Below are positions 45,101 through 53,596 of a stretch of 64,000 bases of DNA, in pieces. The stretch's first letter is position 1; each line of letters begins with the position of its first letter. Made by a program: the position numbers and the translations under genes. The notes beneath the pieces are model-generated. The model was not told the DNA's origin and searched no databases. It saw only the letters and a program-made list of their open reading frames with translations. This DNA is from Symbiodinium natans (Eukaryota > Sar > Dinophyceae > Suessiales > Symbiodiniaceae): positions 124,001 to 188,000 of the forward strand of contig CAJNDS010002339.1 in assembly GCA_905221605.1 (NCBI GenBank). The letters run 5' to 3'.

Positions 45101-48100
45101 GTCCGGCCTTGGGCTCTCCAGAAGCCTCCGTAGTCTCCGGATGGAGTGCGATCTTACGGTGTCGGCTCCTGTCGGCTCTCCTGTACGAGGTTGGGGAGTT
45201 CCCACGGCCACGGATATTTCGCTGGCTTGGATGTTGGGGCCTGAGCTGTGGCTGTTGCGGGGAATACGGTAGGATCTGGCGTTGCTGCTGCCTGTTGTGA
45301 TCTGTTGTCGGAGGAGTTTTGGGAATTAGTGTGAGTACGCATTGTCTGCTGCTCGCAACATGTGCCCACCACGAGCCCTAAGCCCCCGAAACTGTGTGAC
45401 AAGTATGTTCAGCTCTTGTTTCCTTGAAGCTTCTTTTTCGCCGGGTCCCTTTTCGACTAGGTTTGCCATTCTCATCTTCGGTGCTGGCCACCCGGCGATC
45501 AACTACCTCTTGCTGCTGGCGATTGCAGACGACGCGCTGGGCATGGCCGCAGCCTCAGACTTCGAAGGAATGGCGCCCTCCAAATTCTCCAAATGGCCGA
45601 CGAGGGTGTCTTTTGGTGATTTTTGTGGTGATTGTTGTGGTGATTTTTGTGGTGTTTTTGTTCAGCTCGAGGCCATCATCGCCATCGCATACCCCAATCC
45701 CGCACACCCAGTGGAGCCGGTCTGGCAGGGACCCCGGAGATTCAAGTCTTGCGGCAGACTGCTTGGGCTTTTGTCAATGCAAGGTTCAGCCGGTTTGGTT
45801 CAGCCAACAAACACACTAAAGCCACTAGGCTGCTGCTCGTTGTGGCTGGGGCCATCGTCGCGTGCTTGCTGCGAATGGCTTCGTCCCCAGTACGCCCAGT
45901 GCGCGAGCTGCGTGCCTGGGGGGGCCCATTCGGTGCATTCCACAATGGCGTGGGCAAGCCATGCAAGGGTAGATTAGATTTCAAGTTGTGAGGAGCGCAG
46001 CTGTTCCAAGGGCTGTACGAAGCCGACAGGTCTTAACCACTAAATTGCAGAGAAGCCCCTTCTAATATCCCTATACGACGACCTCATCTGAAGGCGAAAG
46101 TGCGGTTCTGGTCCTGCTACGTTTTCATTGCCGGGCCGATCGCCTGGCTTGGCTTGATCCTGGCGCAGGCGGGCTGGGATTGGGTGGGTTTTGGGGGGAT
46201 TGGAGGCATTGGAGGGGTGGGGCTTTTGTGGTGGTTTGGAGAGTTCGTGTAGAGTTTCTGTGAGCACGTCTGAAAGGTGCACCCAGCCCTGGCGTTAGTT
46301 TTCATCGCCGGAGCCTCGAGACGGGTTGCAAGGCATGCGGCTTGTTGTTCAGTACTCGAAAGGTGCTGTCTCTTGTCACTCGTGTCGAATCCTTCGAATC
46401 TCACTTGAGTCGCTTGAGTTTGCAGATTTTCAAGGTGCCTTTCATGCCGGCGAGCCATGAGCACCACGGGGAGGAGCACGAGAGCCACGCGAAGAGCCAG
46501 GCCGCAGCCAGGGCGGTGCGGCCAGGGACGCGGCCAGGGATGCGGTGGGGGGAAGGGTCGTAACAAGATGGGGGCGCGGGGGGGGGGGGAGGAGTGGGCA
46601 CCAACTTGGGTTTAGGATTTGGGGTTTATGGTTTGGGGCGACGTATATTATGGCCCCACCGCTTTTTTTTTTTTCGCTGCATGTTATCTCTCTCCGTTCT
46701 CTCCGCAGGTGGCCAAGGTGCGGGACCTGATCCCGCACAACAAGAGCGGCTGCCCGTCTGAACAGAGGGAGAGATGGGAGAGATGGGAGAGAGTGGGAGA
46801 GGGAGACAGAGAGTGGGAGAGAGAGAGCCGGGCCATTTCCTCCCGGAAGTGGCCCCTTGTTTTTCAGAGCATCGTAGGGCTTGTTCTTGCGCTGCCCTCA
46901 GAAAGTAGCAGCCCTCACAAGTAGCGGTAGGCAATTTTTCCTGGCCGGGATGATGCGAGCTGGTCGAGCGTGCAAGCGTTCGCTTGTTTTATCCTACTAG
47001 AGCATCGAATCAAGCCCCCATCAAGCCTGTTTAGACCCTCCCCCCCCCCAAACTTTTTCGGGGACCTGCGCTCATTGGCCTCTAAGAAATGCTGATCCGG
47101 GCGGCGCAAGAGTTCATGGCCAAGCAGAGCCCGGCGCCCAAGGAGAGAGAGAGAGAGAGAGATCCAGTTGTTTTTGTTTTGCTTTTCTTTGTGCCCTTTC
47201 TTGTCTCAGAAAATCATCTGTTTCTTTTTCCCAGATGCTCCGCTGCACGCCTTCGAGCATCACATGAAGCTCTTTGTCGACGGGGCCCCAGAAGAAGTGA
47301 AGCGCCTTATGCAAGTGCCATGTCAGGCCACATGAGATGCCGCCCAGTCCCCTCAACCCCCAGATTCCCTCGTCCTTGCCCGGCCAAGGATTTCGGGATG
47401 TTCTTCTTTGGCCTGGCCAATGCCGGGGCGCGCGCCCCAAGAGCCCAAGCCCCGCCCCTCTGAGCGTCTCTGAACCTCGCGGCGCGCGCGCGCGCGCCTG
47501 CGAGTGCCTGCGCTCCCTTTTTTTTGGCGCTTTTGGCCCGTCGCATAGTCTTTTTCTTCGCCCTTGGTGTCAAAGACCCTCTTCCTGAGGTCAAGGTGGG
47601 GGGCCTGGGATCGCTGACCTACGCCACAGTCATCGCCCTGATTGTCGGGGGCCCCAAAACAGTGCTGGGAGCTCTTCGCGCTTCCATGTTGCTGCCTTTG
47701 GTGACCTTTTGCCCCTCTCTAGCAGCCAGCCGAAGCCGAAGCCGAGAGGTGGGGAAGACTCTGGGCATCGTGTTCTTCTCGCTGTCCGCGCACCTCATGG
47801 GCTTCCTGCTTCCCGTAGGCGCTCCCCTTCTCTCCTTCTTCCCCCCCCTTCTTTACAGGGGGTGTGTTGTTCGTTTAGTGCGAGAAAGGAGGTGAGGTGT
47901 GCAAGAGGAGGAGGTGCAAGGAGGTGCAAGGACGTGCATTCTGCGGCGATTCTGCGGCAGGCTTGACAGTAGTGGACCTCTTTGCCATGTCCGCACTTGG
48001 CGGGGCAAGGGGCTGAGAGCCCTCGACCACATGTTCAGAGAGGGCTCCCTCAGTGAATTTGGGTTGAGAACGGGCAAATCTCAGAGCATCCCAAGGTCGG

Positions 48101-48278
48101 ACTCACCGTCGCACTCTTTGTCTCCAATGAGGATCTCCGCTCCTCTTGAGAGCGTGTGCTAGCTCCTACAAGGTGGGCTTTGCGTGGGCTTCTTCTCTTG
48201 TGTCGCGTGCGCAGGCCTTCACAGACAAGGGCCTCCAGAGCCAGGCGCGGGGGGGATGCATGGATGATGGGGCAGATG

Positions 48279-48355
<77 letters not shown>

Positions 48356-48700
48356 AATGCGGGGAAGAGGGAGACGCGGTGCTGGGAAGATGTTCTCCAA
48401 AGCCGCTGAGGCGAAGATGGGCGCGTTGCTGTCCGTTGCCTCCGCACTACTGGACAGGGACCCAGAGCTCTCAGTTGAACCCATCTGAGTCAGAATTTTC
48501 AGTGTCATCACGTGCTTCATATGCCTCTTGAAGCGGTTCCCTCAATAGGCCTTCCTCATGAAGTTCGTGGGAGATCGGATTTTCCATCGCAAGAAGTGTG
48601 TGGAGGCACACTTGCTGCGAGTGGCTGAGAGTGGCTGAGAGTGGCTGAGAGTGGGGTGGTGGGTGGAGGTGGAGGTGCGGAGGTAAAAGCCTTCCCTCTG

Positions 48701-48778
<78 letters not shown>

Positions 48779-49105
48779 AAACTCATAATGTTGTCAGGTG
48801 GAGGTCGACGAGACCAACGTCGAGACCGTGTTCACTGACTCGGAGGCGGAGGCCAGACACCACACAAACCCTCAGCGCGGTAGACTCCGATTTCGCCCCA
48901 GACTCCGCTGGACTCAGGCATAGAAAAAGTAAAACGACGCTTGCCACCAGCTGGGATAGCCAAGCTGGGGCCAAGCTCCCCCCCTTCCTCGAAGGCCGAC
49001 GAGTGGCTCGACGTCGTGGCCATGAACGATATCATGCAGGCGCCGCACGGAACCATTTTGTCTGTGTGCGTACAGAAGCACCTGGAACTTTGCATCCAGG
49101 CCTGA
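39101..49105 (+). CDS. SLC4-type cytoplasmic domain fused to NhaA-type Na+/H+ antiporter (multi-exon)
   Basis: About 39 short plus-strand exons assemble into one protein. The first half matches the cytoplasmic domain of SLC4/band 3 proteins, and the second half is a complete NhaA fold. The proposed start is ATG 39101 (MKQMDFSKVV), but the frame is open upstream and an earlier ATG (38891) is possible. The C-terminal exon 48995-49105 ends at TGA 49103-49105. An extension to about 50195 cannot be excluded. The predicted product is a membrane antiporter exchanging Na+ (or Li+) for H+, with a folded regulatory N-terminus. Roughly 22 of about 33 readable introns have GC donors, nine GT and two GA. 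The junction between the two halves (43095-43958) is less certain than the rest, so two adjacent genes remain possible. Confidence 0.6.
39137..39195 (+). repeat. (GT)n microsatellite in the proposed first intron of the fusion gene
   Basis: A run of about 28 GT units follows AAG at 39136, so every unit is a potential GT donor and the exact first-exon end is undefined. Confidence 0.9.
39312..39673 (+). CDS. Fusion gene N-terminus: acidic leader and start of the SLC4-like domain
   Basis: Exon 39312-39396 reads ASKASNPSADEDEGSAAANP, a disordered acidic leader. Exon 39455-39535 reads AFAPTSYFIEVDRRGPHDFP, and exon 39574-39673 reads AQDFDPTSFPRDDGSGDGWR. 'YFIEVDRRG' and 'GW.ME' sit where SLC4 proteins have their first 'V-E-L-N-E-L' strand and 'W.E.ARW' helix; this last match is weak. 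Donors are GT, GC and GC. The intron 39536-39573 is only 38 bp. Confidence 0.5.
39687..39797 (+). repeat. 11-bp minisatellite (GGTTCCACTGG) in an intron
   Basis: About eight imperfect copies of GGTTCCACTGG/GGTTTCACGTG lie in the intron between exons 39574-39673 and 39848-39929. Confidence 0.85.
39848..41707 (+). CDS. Fusion gene: middle of the SLC4-like cytoplasmic domain
   Basis: Exons 39848-39929 (SPGLEVDLFVKADVLKRSLP), 40075-40124 (VVQESVAIDVAASN), 40648-40720 (AIDAVLERLNASGLPEAAAA), 40799-40862 (AQYLGVRSVAATSKVQSARS), 40910-40979 (VTQALLTRAEKGVQKDSEVR) and 41646-41707 (PQYLVLKSTKKKKTSAEPQD) join in phase. 'V-A-I-D-V ... IDAVLERL' corresponds to the band 3 strand-helix 'V-L-L-D-L ... A-x-x-L-L-D-x-x'. 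The Lys-rich stretch falls where SLC4 proteins have a variable loop. A possible extra exon around 41130-41290 could not be placed. Confidence 0.55.
42152..43094 (+). CDS. Fusion gene: core of the SLC4-like (EIIA-fold) domain
   Basis: Exons 42152-42220, 42571-42623, 42790-42869 and 42985-43094 join in phase. They read VLTLLDDDVPTSDGV then CAAFVRLK, AIRDGPQVRFLIALVCN, LTELSESLAALAVDEE and DASAFVAAFESRLGEIVLSG. This follows the SLC4 cytoplasmic-domain order closely: a 'x-A/G-FVRL' strand, 'xVRFLxxLxxP', then a helix in 'L-x-R-x-x-A-x-L-M-S-D/E', then 'L-x-x-A-x-x-x-FLDxxxVLPP'. The fold is shared with PTS EIIA domains. AFVRL and VRFL are the most diagnostic matches. Donors are GC, GC, GT and GT. 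Confidence 0.65.
43680..44037 (+). CDS. Fusion gene: linker and NhaA transmembrane helix 1
   Basis: Exon from 43680 (after GCTCAG) reads VKSDVGFDHMHKHGPGDDTD and then PSLQKHLWRAVGVLQLPG. A second piece from about 43840 reads SDRVTLSDTSEKNFKS. Exon 43959-44037 reads YALPLVMGVVIAMIWKN and DEDTYW, the first membrane helix and following loop of NhaA. Junctions within the linker (43770-43958) are ambiguous in phase. The His/Asp-rich segment resembles a metal-binding patch, but this is only composition. Confidence 0.55.
44288..44766 (+). CDS. Fusion gene: NhaA helices 2-4
   Basis: Exons 44288-44327 (VTHDPIIPGWQIL), 44415-44602 and 44694-44766 join in phase. The long exon reads LHFLVNDIFMCFFFGLAIKE, then SLSPLRRATNPLMATLGGVL and GPVAAY, matching NhaA's 'H.W.NDGLMA.FF...G.E.K.E...G.L......P..AA.GG...PA..Y'. 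The third reads VVCVLIFNELGSFSG and ends ...KAVEAG, supplying the residues before the next exon's GWGVPTATD. Donors are GT, GC and GC. Confidence 0.7.
45190..45719 (+). CDS. Fusion gene: NhaA ion-binding core (TATD and ADD motifs)
   Basis: Exon 45190-45244 reads WGVPTATDISLAWMLGPE. Exon 45461-45545 reads FAILIFGAGHPAINY then LLLLAIADDALGM. Exon 45672-45719 reads AIIAIAYPNPAHPVEP. This is the NhaA signature 'GW.IP.ATDIAFALG ... LAI.DDLGAI'. The Asp of TATD (codon 45213-45215) and the Asp pair (45528-45533) correspond to E. coli NhaA D133 and D163/D164, the transport residues. Donors are GC, GC and GT. Confidence 0.75.
46094..46745 (+). CDS. Fusion gene: NhaA helices 6-7 and His-rich loop
   Basis: Exon 46094-46168 reads FWSCYVFIAGPIAWLGLILA. 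Exon 46277-46306, only 30 nt, reads VHPALALVFI. Exon 46435-46500 reads VPFMPASHEHHGEEHESHAK. Exon 46709-46745 reads VAKVRDLIPHNK. Together they match the NhaA segment 'G.HA.LAG...G..IP' followed by a loop. The loop is unusually rich in His, Glu and Ser. The first three donors and the last are all GC. Confidence 0.65.
47087..47427 (+). CDS. Fusion gene: NhaA loop and FANAG-like helix
   Basis: Exon from 47087 reads MLIRAAQEFMAKQ and runs into a GA microsatellite where its donor is ambiguous. Exon 47235-47284 reads APLHAFEHHMKLFVDG, matching the NhaA 'L.R.EH.LHP.V...I.P.FA' region. Exon 47389-47427 reads DFGMFFFGLANAG, matching the conserved 'P.FA.ANAGV'. Donors of the last two are GC. Confidence 0.65.
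47596..48452 (+). CDS. Fusion gene: NhaA helices 9-12 including conserved Lys
   Basis: Exons 47596-47643 (VGGLGSLTYATVIALI), 47749-47814 (VGKTLGIVFFSLSAHLMGFL), 48096-48131 (VGLTVALFVSNE), 48215-48244 (AFTDKGLQSQ) and 48411-48452 (AKMGALLSVASALL) join in phase. 'ALIVGKTLGI' is NhaA's 'GL..GKP.GI', with the Lys (47755-47757) at the K300 position. 'GLTVALFVS' is the 'GFTMSLFI..LAF' segment, and 'AKMGALLSV' is the last helix. Donors are GT, GT, GA, GC and GA. Confidence 0.7.
48280..48354 (+). repeat. 75-nt uninterrupted poly-G in an intron
   Basis: Seventy-five consecutive G lie in the intron between exons 48215-48244 and 48411-48452 of the antiporter gene. The tract sits on the coding strand, so the pre-mRNA would carry it. 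It could also reflect assembly or polymerase error in length. Confidence 0.95.
48549..49105 (+). CDS. Fusion gene: C-terminal cytosolic tail
   Basis: Exons 48549-48605 (AFLMKFVGDRIFHRKKCVE), 48798-48851 (VEVDETNVETVFTDSEAE) and 48995-49105 (ADEWLDVVAMNDIMQAPHGT, then ILSVCVQKHLELCIQA and TGA) join in phase. Standard NhaA ends near the last helix, so these roughly 75 residues are an extra acidic tail. The final CAG|GCCTGA could equally be another GC donor, which would extend the gene to the open frame at 49760-50195. Confidence 0.55.
48697..48777 (+). repeat. (TC)n tract before an acceptor in the fusion gene
   Basis: About 80 bp of CT repeats end 20 bp upstream of the AG acceptor of exon 48798-48851, acting as an extreme polypyrimidine tract. 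A GAGTGGCTGA decamer array sits just upstream (about 48620-48654). Confidence 0.95.
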
Positions 49106-49759
49106 CAGAATCCAGCAGTAGAACCTGAAAACCACAAGGGTCGTGTTCTTTGGCGGAGGGCGTTGTGGGGAGGAAGCTGTGGGGCGTTTCTTGCCACGAG
49201 GGGGCTGGGGTCTCGCCAGTGGATTGCTTTTTTTTTGTTCAGCCTGCTGGTCGAGCTTTGTCCCATTGGGGCCATTGGGGGGTGGGGGGACGCTAGGAGA
49301 GGTTACTTTCTTGCCTCGGCAGGGATCTCAGAAGTGTATGCGGGCAGGAGGGCGTTTCGGGGGAAGCTACGTCGTTTTCCCGGAGCTCGCCCAGCCTGTG
49401 GTTGTTGTTTTCTCCATGGTTTTTCCTGCAGGAGGGCACGGTTGGGAGGAAACGGTGGCCAGTGTATGGCTTCTGTTCGCTCTTTTGGTGGGTATGGCTT
49501 CTTTCCCTGCCCTGCAGGAGGGCCTTGTGGCAGGAAGCTACAAGGGCGCTGTTTCCCCTCGGTACTCACCAGCTTATTGGGCCTTTGTCTTTTCCTTTTT
49601 GTTGCTGTCCAGCAGAGGGTGGATTGTGGGAGGGGAGACAGCTTTGTGTGTGTGTGTGTGTGTGTTGTCTCTGCTTTCTTGCTCTCTCCCGCTAACGGGG
49701 CTGTCCTCTGTTGCTCGAACCCGGGTTGGCTGGTCTTTTGCTCCCTCGACTTGGGCTGA

Positions 49760-50195
49760 GGTGCTGTGGACCCAGCGGAAGTACCAGGCCGGAGCCTCAG
49801 AGCCTCAGAGCCTCAGGGCCCTTTTTCGCAGTCTAAGCGCCCAAGCAAGGCTCGATGTAGCAAACGCAAGAGTGCCCAAGGATGATAAAAAGGCTTGTGC
49901 CCGAGACCCCAGAACAAAGTTTCGAGGCCATCGCTGGAAGCCCTTAAAGTGCAAAGCGTCCTTTCTTCCTCGGCTTGACACAGACCGCATGCTCCTACTG
50001 CGAGCCAAAATTTGGATCGACAGCACGTCGCCGCATGCCGCGACAAAGGAGGCACGGGCAAGGCCTGCCAGTCTGCCTTGGGGACCCGTGCGCCTTCACG
50101 CGCATATCACAAGCCAGGAACAGCTAGCAGAGGTATGGAAAGGGGGCAAGCGCATAGCGTCCCTTGGCAGTACCAATCTGATGGATAAGTCGTAG
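49760..50195 (+). CDS. Open frame downstream of the antiporter: possible extension or separate exon
   Basis: After GGGCTGAG the frame reads VLWTQRKYQAGASEPQS and stays open for 145 codons to TAG 50193-50195. It includes ARVPKDDKKACARDPRTKFR, DRMLLLRAKIWIDS and SQEQLAEVWKGGKRI. The start is in phase with a GC-donor reading of the terminal antiporter exon. Minus-strand frames overlap it, so coding is unproven. No domain is recognised. Confidence 0.3.
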
Positions 50196-50219
50196 ATAGC
50201 TTCTCCGACAATTTGTTGA

Positions 50220-50303
50220 GTGATGCATGACGATATGATGATAATGATGATATGATGACATGATGACATGGTGACATGATGACATGATGACATGATGACA
50301 TGG

Positions 50304-50357
<54 letters not shown>

Positions 50358-50366
50358 CGGTCTAAT
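50220..50366 (+). repeat. (GAT)n / GATGACAT repeat
   Basis: GATGACATGATGACATG units (about 50225-50302) pass into about 17 perfect GAT triplets ending near 50356, followed by degenerate ATC triplets. It is intergenic. Confidence 0.95.
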
Positions 50367-50369
50367 GGT

Positions 50370-51073
50370 CATCCTCATCATCCTCCTCATCATCACCATC
50401 ATCATCACTACAAAAAGACACGATTTTGTTCGGGGATGGTTGTAGCTATGGCGTCGCCTGTCCGCGTTCCACTTCACAGCAAAGCTTCTACGGAATCTAC
50501 AGGCAGTGTTCAATTCATATGACAGCAGAAAAGGACGCCACTGGCATTTCCAAAAGAGCTTGCTCGCGCACATTCCTCTGCCAAGAAATATTCCGGATGT
50601 GCGGCTGACTCTTCCCAGGCTCGTGGCACTGCCGCTCCTCTCCGTCAGCTAGTGCGGCCCTGCCGGCATGACCGTGTCACAGTCCCGACCTTGCCGGCTT
50701 CAGCTTTCACAGCGTGCTGCTTGGTGTGGCTGTGTGTGGCTGTGTGTGTGAGCAGTAGCGGCCCCCTGCGTTTGCTTTTTTCCCCAGGGTAAAATGGGAG
50801 GGTTCCTTTCAGGAGTCCATGCGTTGGCCCGAGGAATTACTTCACCCCCAAAAAAACAGACAGAAAGCCCAGACCTCCCCCCCCCCCCCGCCCCGTCCAC
50901 CGCAAAGCCACTCACCCGACTTAAGTCCCGCGTGGCAGGGCAGCCAGCAAGAGCGGCGCGGCGTGGAATAGGCGCCGTTTGCAAAAGACGGGGTGTTTCC
51001 TTTCAGGGCGCTCCGAGTGCGAGTGTTTTTTTGCAAGAAGCTTGCCCTTTGTGTTCGCAAAAGAAGCAGCGAA

Positions 51074-51111
<38 letters not shown>

Positions 51112-52060
51112 AGAGAGGGAGAGAGGCCCGAGGCCCCCCGAATACCGGGGCGGGCGAGAACGCCCGGGGGCTCGGCCCCATGCCCCCAAGAAAGAAAGAA
51201 AGAAAGGGAGAGAGGGAGAGGCAGAGAGAGTGCTGGAGGTCTGAGCTGGAAGGCCGGCAGAGCGCCGCTGGCCCAGCGAGAACATAAGTAGAAAGGGTTC
51301 TCGAAGAGAGCAGCAGAGTTGCACATGCAGCATGCAGATGCAAAGAGCAGAGTAGCAGAGAGCATGGCTCAGCAGCATGCAGAAATAATTGGCATTTCAC
51401 ATCCCGGAGAGCGCTCTCTCACTTTTTTTTCTCTTCGAGACGCGCTCTCTCTCTCTCTCTATGAGAAGCACCTTTTCTCGTTTCTTCTTTTTGTTGATGT
51501 GATCTCTCTCTCTCTCTCTCATATTTTCTCCTCACAAGTTCTCTGTCTCTCTCAATCTCGAGACTGTTTTTTCTCAGGGGGGACACAAATCCGAGGCCTG
51601 GGGCCGGCTCACGACGCCCGGCAGCAAGGAAGGCAAGGAGGACTTCCTGGCCAGGACGGGGTGCTCTCTTGATGCCTCTTGATGCCTTTCGTCCCTCTTC
51701 ATCCCTCATCTCTCTCTCTCTCCCGCTCTCTCTCCGTGTCGCTTCTTTGTGTCTCACTGCAAGATTGAAGAGCCCGCCCATATTCGGCAGATAGAAAGGA
51801 CCTCGAAGACGTCCAAAGACGATGCCCCCCCGGCTCGGTTTTCTGTGGCGCGCGCTTCTTTGCGTATCAGGTGTGTCTATGTGAGAACCGGCTCTGCAGC
51901 CGGGGAGTGTTGCGAGTTGTGGTAGTGTAGGTGGAGCGTCGAGACTCGGGCGTCTGTTTCAAAATCTCTCACACACTCTCTCACTCTCTCCCTCTCTCCC
52001 TCTCTCCCTCTCTCTCTCACACTCTCTCTCTCACACACACACTCTCTCTCTCTCTCTCTC

Positions 52061-52121
<61 letters not shown>

Positions 52122-53590
52122 GCAACTTCGAGGCCACCCGGGCCGGCAGCAAGGAATGACCAGCAGAGATGCCCTGTCTGCGGGCCAGGGATTTGGAATG
52201 AACGCTGAAGAATACCGAATACTCTCGCTACACCCCCAGGGTTTCCACCCGTGCGCACAAAAAAAAGGTCAGGTCACGGGCCGACGGGCACTGAGGCCCC
52301 CAAGGGGTGGAAACCCTGAGGCTCACTCCGTGCAACCGTTGCACCCCAAGACTTTTTCGACAGCGCGCTATTCTGGTCTTGAGGGAGTGGTTTGCCTTGC
52401 TCCCGCGCTGGCACAGGTAGCACTCCTGCCGTCTCACTGTAAGTGTGGAAGGATGTGGAAGGCGCGTCTCAGGTCCTATGAAGCGGAAGCTCAAGGAAGC
52501 TGAAATTTCAAAGAGCATCGCAGTCCACATAGTCGCACCAGAGCACCAAGCTCTGGCAAGTCCAGCGTGTAAGTCAGTGTAAGTCAGTGTAAGCCAGAGT
52601 CGTTTCGAAATAGCGTTTGAGAGAATCCTCCCAAGAGAGCCCCAAAAGAATGCTGGGACCCGAAAAGTGCCAGTGAGGTCGGGCCGGAATCCGGAATCCG
52701 GCGCTCTTTGAAAATGCCCTTTGTGGCAACCTGGTTTGCATGGTGCTGCCACGGTTTACGGAGATGTACACTTTTCAGCGCCTGAAGTGGATCGCTGAAG
52801 GTGATGCCCGCTTGTTTTTTTCCTCCATGCTTCTGCCCTCGGGCACGAGCGGTGAATTCCTAGTAGACCGGCCGGAGGCATGCGGGCATGTACGGTGCAC
52901 ATGGTATGCGACCATGACATTGCCTCGTTTTGGGGGTCACGCAAGTTGGATCAGGAGCCCTTCCTGCAAATTCGCCTCTGCTCCGTTCCGGTCCTCCCTT
53001 TAAGAATACGAAGCAAACGGCTGCTAAGCAGCGTACCGTGGGATGCAGCAGGAGGCAGTTTGCCCAAGAGTACGCCAGGCACATGGGTACATGACACATA
53101 GGGCATGGGTGGGTGCGTTTCTGGGCAAATCTCGCCACATTGTGCCAAATCAGTTTTGCCTTTCCTTCTGTGTTGAGAGTTTCCGTAGCTCTGCGGGCCA
53201 ACGACTCTGCGGGCCACAGCGCATTGAGAGGTGAGAACTATACAGCAGCATGCGTTGAGGGCAAAAAGCGCATATACAGCAATATACAGGGCAAAAGGGG
53301 GGGAGAAAGAGTTTTCAGGCTCCAGTTTCCGTGCAATGCACTTTCTGGGACTATCAGATGTGTCACCGGGAATTCGAATTACAGGACGACCACTGGTCGG
53401 ACTGCAGGAGCGTTGTTGGCCCTCGCGAGAAAAAGACGCGATAACTTTGGATAAGAGCTTCTAGATTCTAGGAGCTTGCCGTTGAAGATCACACTCCTGT
53501 GTTGTGCCAGATGATCTTTTTTGGTGTCAGAGAAGAATCGCAGTTCCAAGAGAGGGTCAGGAAGGTCCCTACCGCGGGTTTTTTTCGGAG
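50370..53590. other. Spacer between the antiporter gene and gene C
   Basis: No gene is supported. The stretch contains (GA)n at 51078-51125, (CT)n at 51445-51520 and a 170-bp CT/CACT array at about 51968-52122. A frame at 52741-53003 opening with ATG (VLPRFTEMYTFQRLKWIAEG) could be an early exon of gene C, but no joining exon is visible. Confidence 0.45.
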
Positions 53591-53596
53591 AAAGCT

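Noticed and set aside
43959-48452. Bacterial contamination as the source of the NhaA sequence
   Set aside because: The NhaA reading frame is split by at least 18 introns with eukaryotic-type acceptors and large microsatellites, in the same style as its neighbours.
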